A stretch of 64,000 nucleotides of DNA from Paratrimastix pyriformis. Taxonomy: Eukaryota > Preaxostyla > Paratrimastigidae. The notes beneath the pieces are model-generated. The model did no database searches and was not told the origin of the DNA. It saw only the letters and a program-made list of their open reading frames with translations. The position numbers and the translations under genes are program-made. Where the stretch lies: positions 434,001 to 498,000 of the forward strand of contig JAPMOS010000019.1 of NCBI GenBank assembly GCA_027972325.1, read 5' to 3'. Numbering within the stretch: the first letter of the stretch is position 1; each line of letters opens with the position of its first letter. Below are positions 18,701 through 30,237 of the stretch, in pieces.

Positions 18701-21700
18701 CCCGTGGATGCGAAGATGGCCGACCCGGCGGCCGGGGTGCGCGACAGGGCCAGGGGGCACGTACGGCCGCGGCCACTGCCCCACCACCACCACCACCACC
18801 ACCACCACCACCACCACCACCACCACCACCACCACCACCACCACCACCACCACCACCACCACCACCACCACCACCACCACCACCACCACCACCACCACCA
18901 CCACCACCACCACCACCACCACCACCACCACCACCACCACCACCACCACCACCACCACCACCACCACCACCACCACCACCACCACCACCACCACCACCAC
19001 CACCACCACCACCACCACCACCACCACCACCACCACCACCACCACCACCACCACCACCACCACCACCACCACCACCACCACCACCACCACCACCACCACC
19101 ACCACCACCACCACCACCACCACCACCACCACCACCACCACCACCACCACCACCACCACCACCACCACCACCACCACCACCACCACCACCACCACCACCA
19201 CCACCACCACCACCACCACCACCACCACCACCACCACCACCACCACCACCACCAGCCCCCAGCCGACGGATCCCCATGGACATGGACATAGACGGGACGG
19301 GCGGTCAGACGGGGACAGCGGGCATCAAGGAACCAGATCAGACCAGATCAGATCAGATCAGATCAGATCAGATCAGATCAGATCAGATCAGATCAGATCA
19401 GATCAGATCAGATCAGACCAGATCAGATCAGATCAGACCAGACCAGATCAGATCAGATCAGATCAGATCAGATCAGATCAAATCGGTCCGGCCACCAGCA
19501 CGGGGACATGCACGGGGGCATGGGCGGGGACATGCACGGACCGGGGGGCATCGGGCTGGCGGGGTCCTGGCGGTCGAATGGGGGCAGGATGGTGGCCGTG
19601 GGGGGCCGCTCGCCCGTCGTGGCCACGGGCAGAGCCAGCGGGGCGCTGGGCGTCCCCGTCAGCGAGCCCACCACCAGCCCCGCCCCGCCCTGGGGGCTCC
19701 CGGGGGGCGACCCGCCGCCCACCAGGGCTGCACGGCACGGACAAGGGGGCGCCCAGGTCGGGGGAGGGGAGCCCGGGTCAGGGGAGGCGCCACGAGGGGC
19801 GAGGCCCCGAGGAGAAGGGCAGGCGATGCCCCCCTCATGTCCCATGCCATGCCCCCCCATGCCATGCCCCCCCATGCCATGCCCCCCCATGCCATGCCCC
19901 CCCATGCCATGCCCCCCCATGCCATGCCCCCCCATGCCATGCCCCCCCATGCCCCTCATTCCCACCCCCATCCTCGTCCATGCCCACCCATCCCCACTTC
20001 CCCATGGCCTCCTTTCTGAGGCGGCGTGCCGGGCGGGCGGGCGGGCGGGCGGGGACGTACAGCGGTGTGTGTGTGAGCCGGGTTGGCCGGCCCGTGGGGT
20101 GGGGGCGGCCTGGTCGAGCTGGCGGAGGCGCACCACGAGGCGGTCGTTCTCCGCCCGCAGCCAGCCGTTCTCCTCCAGCAGCCGGGCCCGCTCCCCTCAA
20201 ACCGCCGCGTTTGATCCTGGCCAGCCACCGCCCACCACCGCCAGCGGGGGCCCAGACATCAGACACGAGCGGGCCAGCGACCGGGGGCAGGGCAGCGACC
20301 GGGGGCAGGGGCAGCGACCCGGGGGGGGGGGGGGAGGGGGGAGGAGGGGGCATTGGGGAGGCCATTGGGGCGGGAGGCGGACCCGCTTGGCGTCCTGGAG
20401 CTGCTGGGCCTCCTTCTCGAGCAGGTTGGCCGCGTGGAGCAGCTCGGCCGTGTCGTGCTCTGGCCCCGCCCCCGCCCCGCCCGGCCACCCACAGGCACCC
20501 CGAGAGGCGAGCGTGTTGATGGTTGGTGTTGATGGTTGGTGTTGAAGGCGGGACGGGCCCAACAGGCGGGCAGGGCAGGGCAGGGCAGGGCAGGGCAGGG
20601 CAGGGCAGGGCAGGGCAGGGCAGGGCAGGGCAGGGCAGGGCAGGGCAGGGCAGGGCAGGGCAGGGCAGGGAGGGGAGGGGCAGGAGATGGGGGACCGCCG
20701 GGGCCGGTGGGGCCGGCAGACCGGCGCGCTCCCTGGCGGCCTGCAGGTCGGCCAGCTGGCGGGCGTAGTGTGCGCGGATGTCGGTGTAGATGGGCCCGTG
20801 CTGGGCAACCAGCTCGCGCAGCTGGGTCCGCAGGTCCCGCAGGCAGTCCGCCACCGGGGCCGACAGGACGCTCACGAGCGAGATCGCCTCTGCGCCGGCC
20901 CGCGCAGCGGGGGACCGGGTGAGGGGGTGCCATGCCCATGCGATGGGGTGCCATGCCCATGCGATGGGGTGCCATGCCCATTGAGGTGCCATGATGGGGT
21001 GCCATGCCCATTGAGGTGCCATACCCATTGAGGTGCCATGATGGGGTGCCATGCCCATTGAGGTGCCATACCCATTGAGGTGCCATACCCATTGAGGTGC
21101 CATGATGGGGTGCCATGCCCATTGAGGTGCGGGGCCCGGGTGAGGCATGCGAATGCGAGGGGCATACCGCACTGCGAGGGGTGCGAGGGGCATACCGCAC
21201 TGCGAGGGGTGCGAGGGGCATGCGAATGCGAGGGGCATGCCGCAGTGCGAGGGGTGCGAGTGGGGCTCGTGTCGGACCCTGGAAGCAGATGTCGAGGAGC
21301 TCGATGCGGGCCGTGACCAGCTCGCCCCGCTTGTAGAACTGGTCGTGGGAGCCCTGCAGGCGCATGTCCAGCATGCCGATGACGGCCGTCACGTGGTCCT
21401 CGAAGCGGCCCTGCAGGGCCTCCATCTTGGCGGGGCTCTGGTCCTCGCCCAGCCCCTTGATCGTGTCGAAGAGCACGGCCGCGCCTGCGCCACCCACACA
21501 GACACACCCGTCCCCCGTCCCCCCACGTCCCCCACAGCCGGCCAGCCAGCCACGGCATCACGACATCACGACCGGCGTCAGCTCAGCCATCCCAATGGGG
21601 TTGAAGCCGCACACCGGACGACGAAGCAGCCCCTCAGGCACCCGCTGGGATGCGGGGGATGCGGGGGATGCGGGGGATGCGGGGGATGCGGGGGTGCGGA

Positions 21701-22389
21701 CCCTCGAGGTCGTCGGCGGTGAGGAGGTCCTCCTCGCCCTCCTCCTCGATCACCTTTCCCGCTGGGGGGGCCGGGGCCGGGGCCGGGGCCGCATCGCCCT
21801 CTGGAGGGGCAGTCGCCGCCGGGGCGCTGGCCACCGGTGCGGGGGCGCTGGCCGGGGCAGCTGGGGCCTGCGGGGTGGGGGTGGCAGGGGCTGCGGGGAC
21901 TGCGGGGACTGGTGCCGGGGCGTTTCCGGGTGCGCCGGCATTCGCGGCGGTCGCCAAAAGGTTCTCAAGACCGTCATTCTCAAAGTCGGCCTTCGTCAGA
22001 TCTGCCAGGGGGGAGACGATGGAAGACGGAACATCAACATAAAAAGGAAAAAGAGCACACGGACCAATCCCGTTAAAGTTTTTCAGGCCGGGCAGCGCTT
22101 CAATGAGCTGGTTCTCTTGTTCCTCGTCATCAATAGTGATGAAGAGGTTCTGCAGGTTTTTCAGTGAAATGAGCCCTGGCAGGACATTATTAATGTCTGC
22201 GATGGGGTTCTCACTTAAATCGAGGGTAGTGAGAGTCGGGGGGAGGAATGAGAGGTCGGCTGGAAGGGCGCTGAGCTGGTTCTTGGCAAGCGAGAGGGTG
22301 GTGATTTTCTGATAGTCGCGAAGCCGCGGGATCAACGACGAAAAATCTGAGATCCCCGTCTCGGAGAGGTCGAGCTTCTCAACATCCAT
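15732..22389 (-). CDS. LRR / coiled-coil / EF-hand-like protein, possibly flagellar (multi-exon)
   Basis: The ATG at 22389 opens an exon with three to four SDS22-type leucine-rich repeats (KLDLSETGISDF, TLSLAKNQLSALP, TLDLSENPIADINNVLPGL). A 63-nt intron (22002-22064) joins it in phase to an Ala/Pro/acid linker. Later exons encode helical segments: FDTIKGLGED (about 21480-21290), LRDLRTQLRELVAQHG (20890-20740), LEKEAQQLQDAKRVR, LLEENGWLRAENDRLVVRL (20190-20110) and a conserved-looking block from MTLRQLKELIGDVYLSKQKF (about 17985) through RIYLKGKSPMMLDEEV and WVNIVRYMYNQEDSLA (16920-16860). An EF-hand-like pair with NEAEFGQLVGLLDPEKG follows (16270-16160). The tail ends at 15732. The protein family was not recognised. 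Ciliary or cytoskeletal function is only a guess from the LRR/coiled-coil/EF-hand mix. Confidence 0.6.
16556..16602. repeat. Intronic CACCGC array
   Basis: About seven CACCGC units in an intron of the minus-strand LRR/EF-hand gene. Confidence 0.8.
18379..18558. repeat. 18-bp minisatellite
   Basis: Roughly ten units of GGGGCGTGGTCATGTCCA with variants (ATAATCA for ATGTCCA, CGCGG for CGTGG), within an intron of the LRR/EF-hand gene. A second array of about 20-bp GGGCACCGAGGGAGGGCACC units follows at 18590-18655. Confidence 0.82.
18780..19254. repeat. Very long perfect CAC/GTG trinucleotide array (about 158 units)
   Basis: About 475 bp of uninterrupted CAC reads through all frames as poly-His, poly-Thr or poly-Pro on +, and poly-Val, poly-Gly or poly-Trp on -. 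It lies between probable exons of the minus-strand LRR/EF-hand gene, so it is most likely intronic. I see no interruption anywhere in the array. Confidence 0.97.
19333..19484. repeat. 5-bp GATCA array
   Basis: About thirty GATCA units with a few GACCA variants, starting about 80 bp from the end of the CAC array and apparently in the same intron. Confidence 0.93.
19844..19953. repeat. 15-bp CCATGCCATGCCCCC minisatellite
   Basis: About seven near-perfect units in the next intron of the LRR/EF-hand gene. Confidence 0.88.
20568..20669. repeat. 5-bp GGCAG array
   Basis: About twenty GGCAG units (CTGCC on the coding strand) between the exons ending near 20740 and beginning near 20460. Confidence 0.9.
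20925..21132. repeat. Compound minisatellite GGGGTGCCATGCCCATTGA
   Basis: Units of GGGGTGCCATGCCCAT joined by TGAGGTGCCATA or TGAGGTGCCATGAT spacers, about ten higher-order copies. A different array with GCGAGGGGCATACCGCACT units follows at 21148-21260. Confidence 0.82.
21647..21693. repeat. 10-bp GGGGGATGCG array
   Basis: About four and a half GGGGGATGCG units next to the Ala/Pro-rich exon of the LRR/EF-hand gene. Confidence 0.8.
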
Positions 22390-22518
22390 GGAACGCCGCA
22401 CTGCACAAAAAAAAATCCAAACCGCAAAATTGCGGGAAGACCCTTGACGAATGAGGCTCGACCCGTATTTTTTTTTTTTTGACGGCTTTAAAAACTTGAA
22501 TTTTCAGAGCAGCAGAGG
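22390..22518 (-). promoter_or_regulatory. Short intergenic/promoter region between two minus-strand genes
   Basis: About 130 bp between the stop of the upstream gene (22519) and the ATG of the LRR/EF-hand gene. It is AT-rich against a GC-rich background and carries A and T homopolymers (22410-22418, 22470-22481). Promoter and polyadenylation signals must share this space; no individual box was identified. Confidence 0.45.
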
Positions 22519-25500
22519 TTAGAGAGAGCGATCATACTGGCTATCCGGCGACTTCAGATAGGATTGTAGGGGCACCCCTGATGATAATACTCCATCGTCA
22601 CCGCCATCATCATCGCAAAGGGAGTCAGCGTCTGCTTCAACGCCGGGAAGGATCTCGAGATAATCACCTTCCGGTTCATCCAAATATGTCACAGAGGGGT
22701 TGTTTGGCGACGCCTCACCTGGCGGAGCGGTCTCCGCCGTCGCATCACCAGCAGCAGCAGCAGCGGTCCACCGTAACGGACTCCCCGCCGCCAGGGAGCG
22801 TGGCGAGGAGTTGGACTCATCGCCCAGTGGAAACTCGACGGCTGCGTCCCCGCCGGACCGCTCAGTGCCCGGGTCCCGGGCACCGGGAGCCCCCTCAGCC
22901 TCGGCGGGGCCGGGGCCTGGCGGTTGGGGGCTCGCCAACGACGGTGCCGGGGCAGAAGCCATCTGGGACTGGGGTTCCGATGGGAGTTCTGTGGTGGCCG
23001 GTTGCGCCGGGACCAGGCCTTCCGCGAGGGGAGTGGCGAGCGGGGTGTCGGAGGGCGGGCTGGCGGGCACGGCTGCCGCACCGACAGGGCAGGAAAGGGG
23101 CGGCAGGGGCGGCAGGGGCGGCAGGGGCGGCAGGGGCGGCAGGGGCGGCAGGGGCGGCAGGGGCGGCAGGGGTTCCTGAGGGCCGCGCTGCTCCACTTCG
23201 GCCAGCCTGCAACAGAACAAACCAGCCGGTTGGGTGAGCAGACGAGCCGATGACCACCACCCCTCACGCCTTCGTGGACATCGCTGGTGCGGGGGGGGGG
23301 GGGGGGGTGCGCCGGACCACAGGCGGACGGGAGTGGCGCAGTCCGCGAATGCCACGTCGAGGTCGCCCCGCAGGCGGCCCACCAGCCGCTGCCAGGCGCC
23401 CGCCACCTGCTCGTAGCTGCCCACGGGCGGGTCCTCCGATGCCGCCAGCTGGCCCCCGCCAAGACGGGGCAGCCATTCCTGCATGACGCGAGGGCGGGAG
23501 GTGGCGTCACGGAGCCGACGGGCGGCAGTGGTGGCGGCAGGTGGCGGCAGTGGCAGTGGCAGGTGGTGACAATGGCAGTGGCAGTGGCAGTGGCAGTGGT
23601 GGCAGTGAAGGGCAGAGTTGGCAGTGGTGGCAAGGGAAGGGAGAGGAGGGAGCGAGGGAGCGAGGGGAGCGAGCGAGGGGAGGAGAGGGGGGCGAGGGGG
23701 CGAGGGGAGAGGGGGAGCGAGGGGGAGCGAGGGGGAGCGAGGGGGGCGGGCGGGTGGGGACGGACGGAGCAGCCTGGGGGCCCATACGCGTCCGAAGAAA
23801 TCCCGGGCCGCGTCGCCGAACCGGCGGATGGCCGCCCACTGGAGCCCCAGGGCAGCCCCGAGCCGGCCAGCCTCCTCGGCCTGGGCGCGGCCCTCCAGCC
23901 GCCGGCGCCACTGACACCCGCCAACGAGGCCGGACATGTGCAGTGGATGAGTGGCGTGGTGGGTGAGTGGCGTGGTGGGTGAGTGGCGTGCTTGTTGAGG
24001 CCTGGGCAGGCAGGGAGTCGTGATCGGGGGGGCGAGGTGCACGGACGGCCTCGGCGTAGCAGCGGGCCAGGAGCGCCTCCACCGCTCCGCGGGTCTCCCT
24101 GTCCGCCCCCATGCAGTCGGGGTGTGGGCGGCCCCCGATGAACGGGAATGAAGGCAGCGGTGACAGCGGTGACAGCGGTGACAGCGGTGACAGCGGTGAC
24201 AGCGGTGGCAGCGGAATGGGGAGGAGCGCACAACGGCACGGCGGGAAGGCGGAAGGAGGAGGGGGAAGGATGGCGGGTGACCGGGGGCGACGGACGGGTG
24301 GGCGAGGGACCCCGTGCGGGGGAGGAGGCTGCAGAGGGCCCCGAACGATGGCGGCAACGGCTCCAGGGCGCCCCCGGCCGCCTCGGCCCCCGCCCAGCCG
24401 CCCCGCCGCAAACGGATGGCCGCCGCCTGGGGGGCGGACCCAGGGCGGTCGGCGGGAGCCTGCGGGCCCTGCTGCCCCTGCGGGGGCCTGTCCGGGTGGA
24501 AGTCCCTGCCGGCCCGGTGGTGGGGCGGGGGCGGCGGCACCGCCGGCAGGGTGCCCGCCAGAAGGGTCACCGGGCCCAGGGCCGCCCCCAGGGCCGTCCG
24601 GCTCGCCTCCACGGCCCCGCGCAGCCGCACCTGCACCCATCAGAAGGCCCCCCCCCCCACCGTGAGTGAGCGGGCCAGGGCCGTCTCCAAGGGAAGGGAA
24701 GGTTGGCGGGCGAGGGCTCAGAGCCGAGAGGAAGGGCCGGGGACGGACGAGGGCGGGCTCGAGGGCCTGGCCGAGCATGCCCCATCCCTGGCTCGGACCC
24801 TGGGGGCTCCCGGACGGGGGCGGCTCGACGGCTGGGGAGGGCTCGGGGGCCGGCTGCGCGGGGGTGCCGCCGGGGGTGGGCGCGAAGCCCTGCAGGGAGG
24901 CCGCGAGGGCGGCCAGGGGCCCGAGGAGCGCCCCCAGGCGGCCCTCCACCTCCTGGACGGCAGCCGCGCTCGGGTGACCCCAGGGCGTCCCCTGGCCCTC
25001 CTCGGCCCGGCCCCCGCGAGCGGCGCTCCCTGGATACGGGGACATGTGGTGGTGAGGGTGGTGTGAGGGTGGTGTGTGAGGGTGGTGTGAGGGTGGGTCA
25101 GGTCGATGGGCGATCGGTGCGATGGTGGCCCATGGGGAAGCGGAGGGGAGCCGGGCGGGGACCTGTGCAGAGGGCCTGCAGGGTGGGCGGGGGCGCCGCC
25201 AGGGCTGGCTGTGCGGGGGCCATGACGAAGGGCTGCTGGATGGCCTGCTCCTGTTGCTCCACGCTGCCCCGCAGCTCGCTGCCCGCACCGCCACCCCACA
25301 GGAGGAGGCCAGGAGACCAGGTGACGGGGACGGGCCGCGCAGAGGGTGGCAGTGGGAGGGAGGGAGAAGGAGTCATGAAGAGCCAAGCCACAGGCGTCCC
25401 GTGCGGCTCGCTGCCCCCGCCTGCCGGGTGGCCACAGACTGGGCGATGCGCTGCAGGGTCGCCACGAACTGGGCCACCCGCCGCGGTCCCGCCCCATCGA

Positions 25501-26418
25501 TGAAGAGGCCAACGGGCCGCCCCGGCAGGGGAAGAAGAGGCGGCCCATCCCAGGGGAGGGGAGGCGGCCCATCCCAGGGGAGGGGAGGCGGCCCATCCCA
25601 GGAGAAGAAGAGGCGGCCCATCCCAGGAAAAGAAGAGGCGGCCCATCACAGGGGAGTGGAGGCGGCCCATCACCCCAGGGGGGAAGAAGAGGCGAAAAAA
25701 GGACGCTCGATGAAGAGGCGGCCCCGACGGGGGGGGGGGGGGGGGGTCATCGAGTCGCTCAGAGGGGCAGCACCAACGGACCTCCCCGTATGGGTGCGGC
25801 TTGGGGCACGTGCATGCCAGCTGCCCGTAGCGGGCCGCGGCGGCGGCGGCGGTGTCGAGGGCTGTCTGGGCGGCGCCGACGGCTCGGCGGAGGAGCCGCA
25901 CCTGGCGCTGCAGCTGGGCGTTCTGGGCCCGGGCCACCCGGCTCCGCCACTCGCTCAGCCCGCAGCTACCGCAGCCACATGGCGGCCCGGCGGGTCCCCG
26001 GCCGGCAGCGCCGTCAGCGCCTGGGGGGGGGAGGGGCGATGGAGGGGCGGAGGGGCGATGGAGGGGCGATGCAGGGCCGACGAAGGGTCGACGAAGGGTC
26101 GGTGGGCGCGGTCTGCGAACGGTCGGGCTACCGGGACGGATGGGCGGGAGGCACGGAGGGCGTGGGGTGGGTGCCGACCTGGATCTGGGCCCGGGCGGCG
26201 GCGAGGTCGGCCTCCAGGCGGCGGTTGTGGGCCTGCAGCCGGGCCACGGCCAGCCCCGGGTCCTCGCCCCCGACCCCCGCAAGCCCGCCCTGCCTGCCGA
26301 CGGCCGAGTCCGAGTCCGAGTCCGCCACAGCGATGCTGCCTGCCCGCGCCTGGCTGCTGCCTGACGAGGTTCGGGTGCTGGCCGCCCTAGCGGGCCCGGC
26401 CTGGGCGGGGGTGGCCGG

Positions 26419-26454
<36 letters not shown>

Positions 26455-29400
26455 TTTGCTCGTGCGCGTCGGCCCTGATGACGACGGTCCCCAAGCGCTG
26501 TCCCTCCCGGCCGCTGGAGCCTGTCGGCCGGCCGGAGCGGGGGTTCCCGTGGGACTGGCGGCCGGTGGCGGGGGCTGCCCGGGGGCGCCGAGGGCCGGCT
26601 TCGGGGCGGACTCGCGCCTGGGCTGGCTGGGGGCCCGCCTGGGCTTCGGGGCCCCATCGGGCTTGGCCACCACGGGGCGCCTGGCAGGCGGTGGGGCCCG
26701 GCTTGGCGACAAGGTGGCCCGGCGTGCCTCAGGCTTCCCCTCGGGCGGCAAGGGATGCGGCGTCGGGGTGGGGGCGGCCCCAGCCTGCCAATGGGCGCCG
26801 AGCGGGGTCTCGAGGGGGGAGGGGGATGCCGATGAGGCGATTAGCCGATTTGGGGGGCCGTCCAAAGGGGGCCCCGGTGCCGGTGCCGGCGAGGGGGATG
26901 GCGAGGGGGATGGCGAGGGCGCGGTCCAGGTCAGGGGGGCCGTGCCCTCGGCGAGTGGGGTGTCGCATGGCGAGGGCGAGGCTGCCGCTGCCCCCGGGGC
27001 AGACCCAAGAGGATCCTCAGCCCCAGGTGGAATGCGTCCCCTTTTTTGGGCGGACGGGGGAAGCTGAGCGGGGTTCTGTCGGGGTGCGGGTGAGAAGAAG
27101 GCGCCAATGAGCGGGGGAGACGCGCCAACGGGCCTGGATGCAAATCAGCGCTGCTTCGGACATCTGAAGAAAAGATTTGCGACTCTGCTGCAGTTCGGTG
27201 CCACTCAACCCGAACCCGGGAATCTTTCGGCTGAGATGTGATGCCAGCAGTCGAAAAAAGACGTTCTCGGCGGCTGTCCGAATTGCGTCGCTGTTATTAC
27301 GTAGGGATTCGTACTCCTCGTTGTAAAACGCCGGAGGCCCCGGAAGGGCGAGCATCTCACAGATATGGACTGATATTCTTTCGCGGGTCTCCGGGCCGAG
27401 ATCCAGGAAATCTTTTTCAGTTAGCTGAATCCCGGTCCGCTTGAGCTTTTCGAAGAGCGTAAAGACGTGAGACAGCGCTCTCTGATGTTACCGAATTGAA
27501 ATGAAATGAAAGAGGCAGCCTGAAGTACACCACAGGACGGAGCGGTCGGACGGGCTGCCCCTCGTCCGGGTCGTCGGTCGTCCAGTAGTTGGTGCCCGTG
27601 GGCATGCATCGCTGACGAATGCGGGAGACTGTGCAATGGGCGGGGCGGGAACTTCAGCCATCCTGCGCGGGCCCTGTCGGGTGGGGCGGGGGCGAGGCCG
27701 AGGGGACCGGGGGCGGCGAGGCCGAGGGGGCAGGCGATGGGACCGGGGCGGGGTGGGGGGATGCCGCTGTGGGAGGAGAGGGCGACGGGGAGGTCGGCGC
27801 GGGGTGCGGCGCGCCACGAAGCCGGGCCGGCAGGTGGGCCGCCAGGGGCGAGGGGACAGGCACCGGCCCGCGGCCCCCGGGGGCCCCGGCACGAGCAGCG
27901 GCGGGGGCCGGGACGACGAGGGGGCCGGGGCCGTGTCGGGGTCGCCGCCCCCAGGAGAGACGGGGGGATGCCGGGCGGGGGCGGGGCCGTGTCGGCCTCG
28001 CCCTCGCTGATGGTGGGCAGGGCCGAGGGCAGGGCATCCTCGCCCCGGGGGCTGTGCGGGGGCATCTCCGTCGCGTCCCCCCCCGATGGGGGCTGGGACG
28101 GGGCCGGGGCCGGGGCCGGGGCCGGGAGGAGGGAGGCCGCAGCGGCCGCGGTGGTGGGGGGAGGGGGATGTGACGGGGATGGTGAGGCCCCGGGCGCTGA
28201 GGGGCGGGGCTGGTCGGCGCGTGGTGGCCGAGGCGGCGCGGTGCGGGGAGGCGCTGGCGGCGCGGGTGGGCCGGGCGTATGAGGGCATGAGGGCCCCCGA
28301 CCGGGGCGGGGAACGGGACGGGTCCCGGAGCGGGGGCAGGCTGGTGGGGGAGGGGGCTGGCGGCTGGGGGCGCGACGAGACGGGCCGCCGCGGAGCCGCC
28401 GAGAAGACCCGCCCCCGCCGGGCGGCCGCCGGGTCGTACAGCTGCCGATGCTCGCCCAGGGTGCCCTGCGGCTGCGGTTGCGGCTTGGCCGCGGCCCCGT
28501 CGGGTGTCCGGGGCGATGGCGATGGCGAGGCCGAGGGGCTCCCGTGGGCCGTCAGGGGATGGCCCCGTGTCTGCGGGCGGCATCGAACGTGTGGGTGGAG
28601 GCGAGTGGGTGGATGCAACAATGAACATGGGCCTGGCGGTGGGTGCCGCAAAGGGCCCCCAGGAGGGCAGTGCCCTCCTGGGACGCAGCGAGGGCGGGGG
28701 GCAGGGGGCAGGGTGAGGGCGGGGTGCAGAGCGGGCCTGGATGCGGGGCATGCCGCTGGTGGGGCGGGCGCGGGCGCTGAGAGGCGACCGGATGGCGTGG
28801 GCCGAGGCCGGCGGGCGCACGATGGGCCGCTCTCGGGGGCTGAGGGCCCCCCCGTGGGGCGGCTGCTGCGAGTCGGGTGAGTGGGGTGAGTGGGGCTGCT
28901 CCAGCAGGGCTGCCGGCTCGTAGCGTGGCTGGTTGCCCCCCGGGGTGGGGCTGGTCGTCCGGCACCGAGCCCCGGGCCGGGGCGGCGGTACGGGCAGTGG
29001 CCCCGCGGGGCGCGGCTTGCTGGGGGTCGCCCGGGGTGGCGAGCACCGCTTGAGGTTGATGGGGGGCACCGTGTAGGGCGAGGGCCCCGTCTGGACGGGG
29101 AGCGTCACCAGCGGCTGGTGGGCCGACGGCTGCTGGCCCGGCGTGCCCGCCGCGGGGAAACGGCGCGGGGGCGGCGGGCGGCGGGTGGCCCCGCTGGCGG
29201 CCCGACGGGCCGTGAGGGGCACCCGGCTTGGGGGAGGCCCTCGGGCGCTAACCGGCGGCCTCCGGGCGCTGATGGGCGGGGCGCTGGGGCCCCGTGCGGG
29301 CGAGGGGCTGCCGTGGCCGGGGCGGACACGGGCGCTGGCGGGCGGCGGGCGGGCGGGGCTCAGGCCCGACCGGGGCGGCAGGGCGGGCAGGGTCCTGGGC

Positions 29401-30035
29401 ACGGGGACACGCTGCCGGGCCGACACTGCCGCGGGGGTTCGGGGGGAGGGCAGCGCCCCACCGGGGCGGGCGGCCCCGGCGGCCCCGGCGGCCCCGACGG
29501 AGGGCACCGAGGGGGCCCCGGCCACCATGTACCGGGCCGCGGTCGCGGTGCGCAGGCGGCCCTCTCGGGTCCGTTGTTGTTCCTGTCCCGCCCCAGGGCG
29601 GCCGAAGAGCAGCTGGTGAGGAGGCCACCGCGGGGGGGGGGGGGAGAGGAGGGGGGGGGGGGGGGCACTTCCTGGGACGGACCCGCATCCGCTTGACTCG
29701 CTCGAGCTGCTCGTTCATCTCGCGGAGGCGCTGCTGCTTTTTTTCCTCGGCCCGGGCCAGAAACATCAAATCCGAGATTTTCTGGTGTTCGAGCTTGGCA
29801 AGCCGCTCTTGTTCCTGATGATGTGTGGGTGGGGTGTCAAAGCAATCGTCCGACAAACTTTGGCATAAAGGTTTTCTCGCATCCGCAGCTCGCCGTCGCT
29901 CAAAAGGCGTCCCTCTGGCGAAACTAGACCACTGTCGTACAAATTTTTCTGGAATGCTTGGCGTTCAAAGAGTTCTCCCAAGGATGGATCAGAAAGTGGG
30001 TCGTAGCATCCCTTTCGTTTTGCTGATGGAATCAT
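22519..30035 (-). CDS. Large coiled-coil and Pro-rich protein of unknown function (multi-exon)
   Basis: The ATG at 30035 follows a TTACAG, so it may itself lie at an exon start. The first exons read MIPSAKRKGCYDPLSDPSLG and a basic coiled coil (EQERLAKLEHQKISDLMFLA and KQQRLREMNEQLERVKRMRV, to about 29690). A long Ser/Pro/Arg-rich disordered region follows (29600-27650), then a compact conserved-looking block with VFTLFEKLKRTGIQLTEKDF and NSDAIRTAAENVFFRLLASH (27450-27130). Next come an Ala/Pro linker with a short coiled coil (LAVARLQAHNRRLEADLAAA, about 26250-26180), helical exons (25950-23370) and an acidic tail (DEPEGDYLEILPGVEAD) to the stop at 22519. I do not recognise the family. Two adjacent genes cannot be excluded, but I see no internal stop plus promoter gap. 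Confidence 0.5.
23096..23173 (-). repeat. Coding 9-bp repeat (Leu-Pro-Pro)
   Basis: Eight to nine units of GGCAGGGGC on + encode a Leu-Pro-Pro tripeptide repeat in the last exon of the minus-strand coiled-coil gene, showing that arrays also expand inside coding sequence. Confidence 0.75.
24154..24208. repeat. Intronic 9-bp GACAGCGGT array
   Basis: About six units of GACAGCGGT in an intron of the minus-strand coiled-coil gene. Confidence 0.85.
25530..25682. repeat. Intronic minisatellite around GGCGGCCCATCCCAGGGGA
   Basis: Six to seven 24-27-bp units sharing AGGCGGCCCATC, with variable GGGGAGGGG or GAAGAAG spacers. It ends close to a 16-18-nt G run (25730-25746). Confidence 0.8.
29629..29666. 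repeat. Two poly-G tracts (poly-C on coding strand)
   Basis: Runs of about 12 and 15 G flank GAGAGGAG in a short intron of the minus-strand coiled-coil gene, between its first coiled-coil exon and the Pro-rich exon. Confidence 0.75.
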
Positions 30036-30237
30036 CTGTAACGAGAGGTGCGGCGAGCCTCGAAACTTCTTGAAAAGAAGAATCGCGGCCAACGGCCAGT
30101 TGAAAGATAGTGGAGAGAGCCGGAGGGGGTGAGACGACATCCGGAAAATGAATGAAGAGAACATGTTGTTCTGATGATGAGGAGGAGGAGGGGGGGGGGG
30201 GGGGGGGAAGAGGAATGAACAGAAAACGTCCACTTCT
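30036..30237. other. Intergenic region with poly-G tract
   Basis: About 200 bp between the F-box/LRR stop and the coiled-coil gene ATG, both on -. It contains an 18-nt G run near 30190-30207. It may hold a non-coding first exon of the downstream gene, because TTACAG precedes that ATG. Confidence 0.4.

Noticed and set aside
18702-19291. Very long open frames of poly-His, poly-Thr, poly-Val or poly-Gly on both strands
   Set aside because: They arise only from the CAC trinucleotide array, which has no stop in most frames. The array lies between exons of a minus-strand gene.
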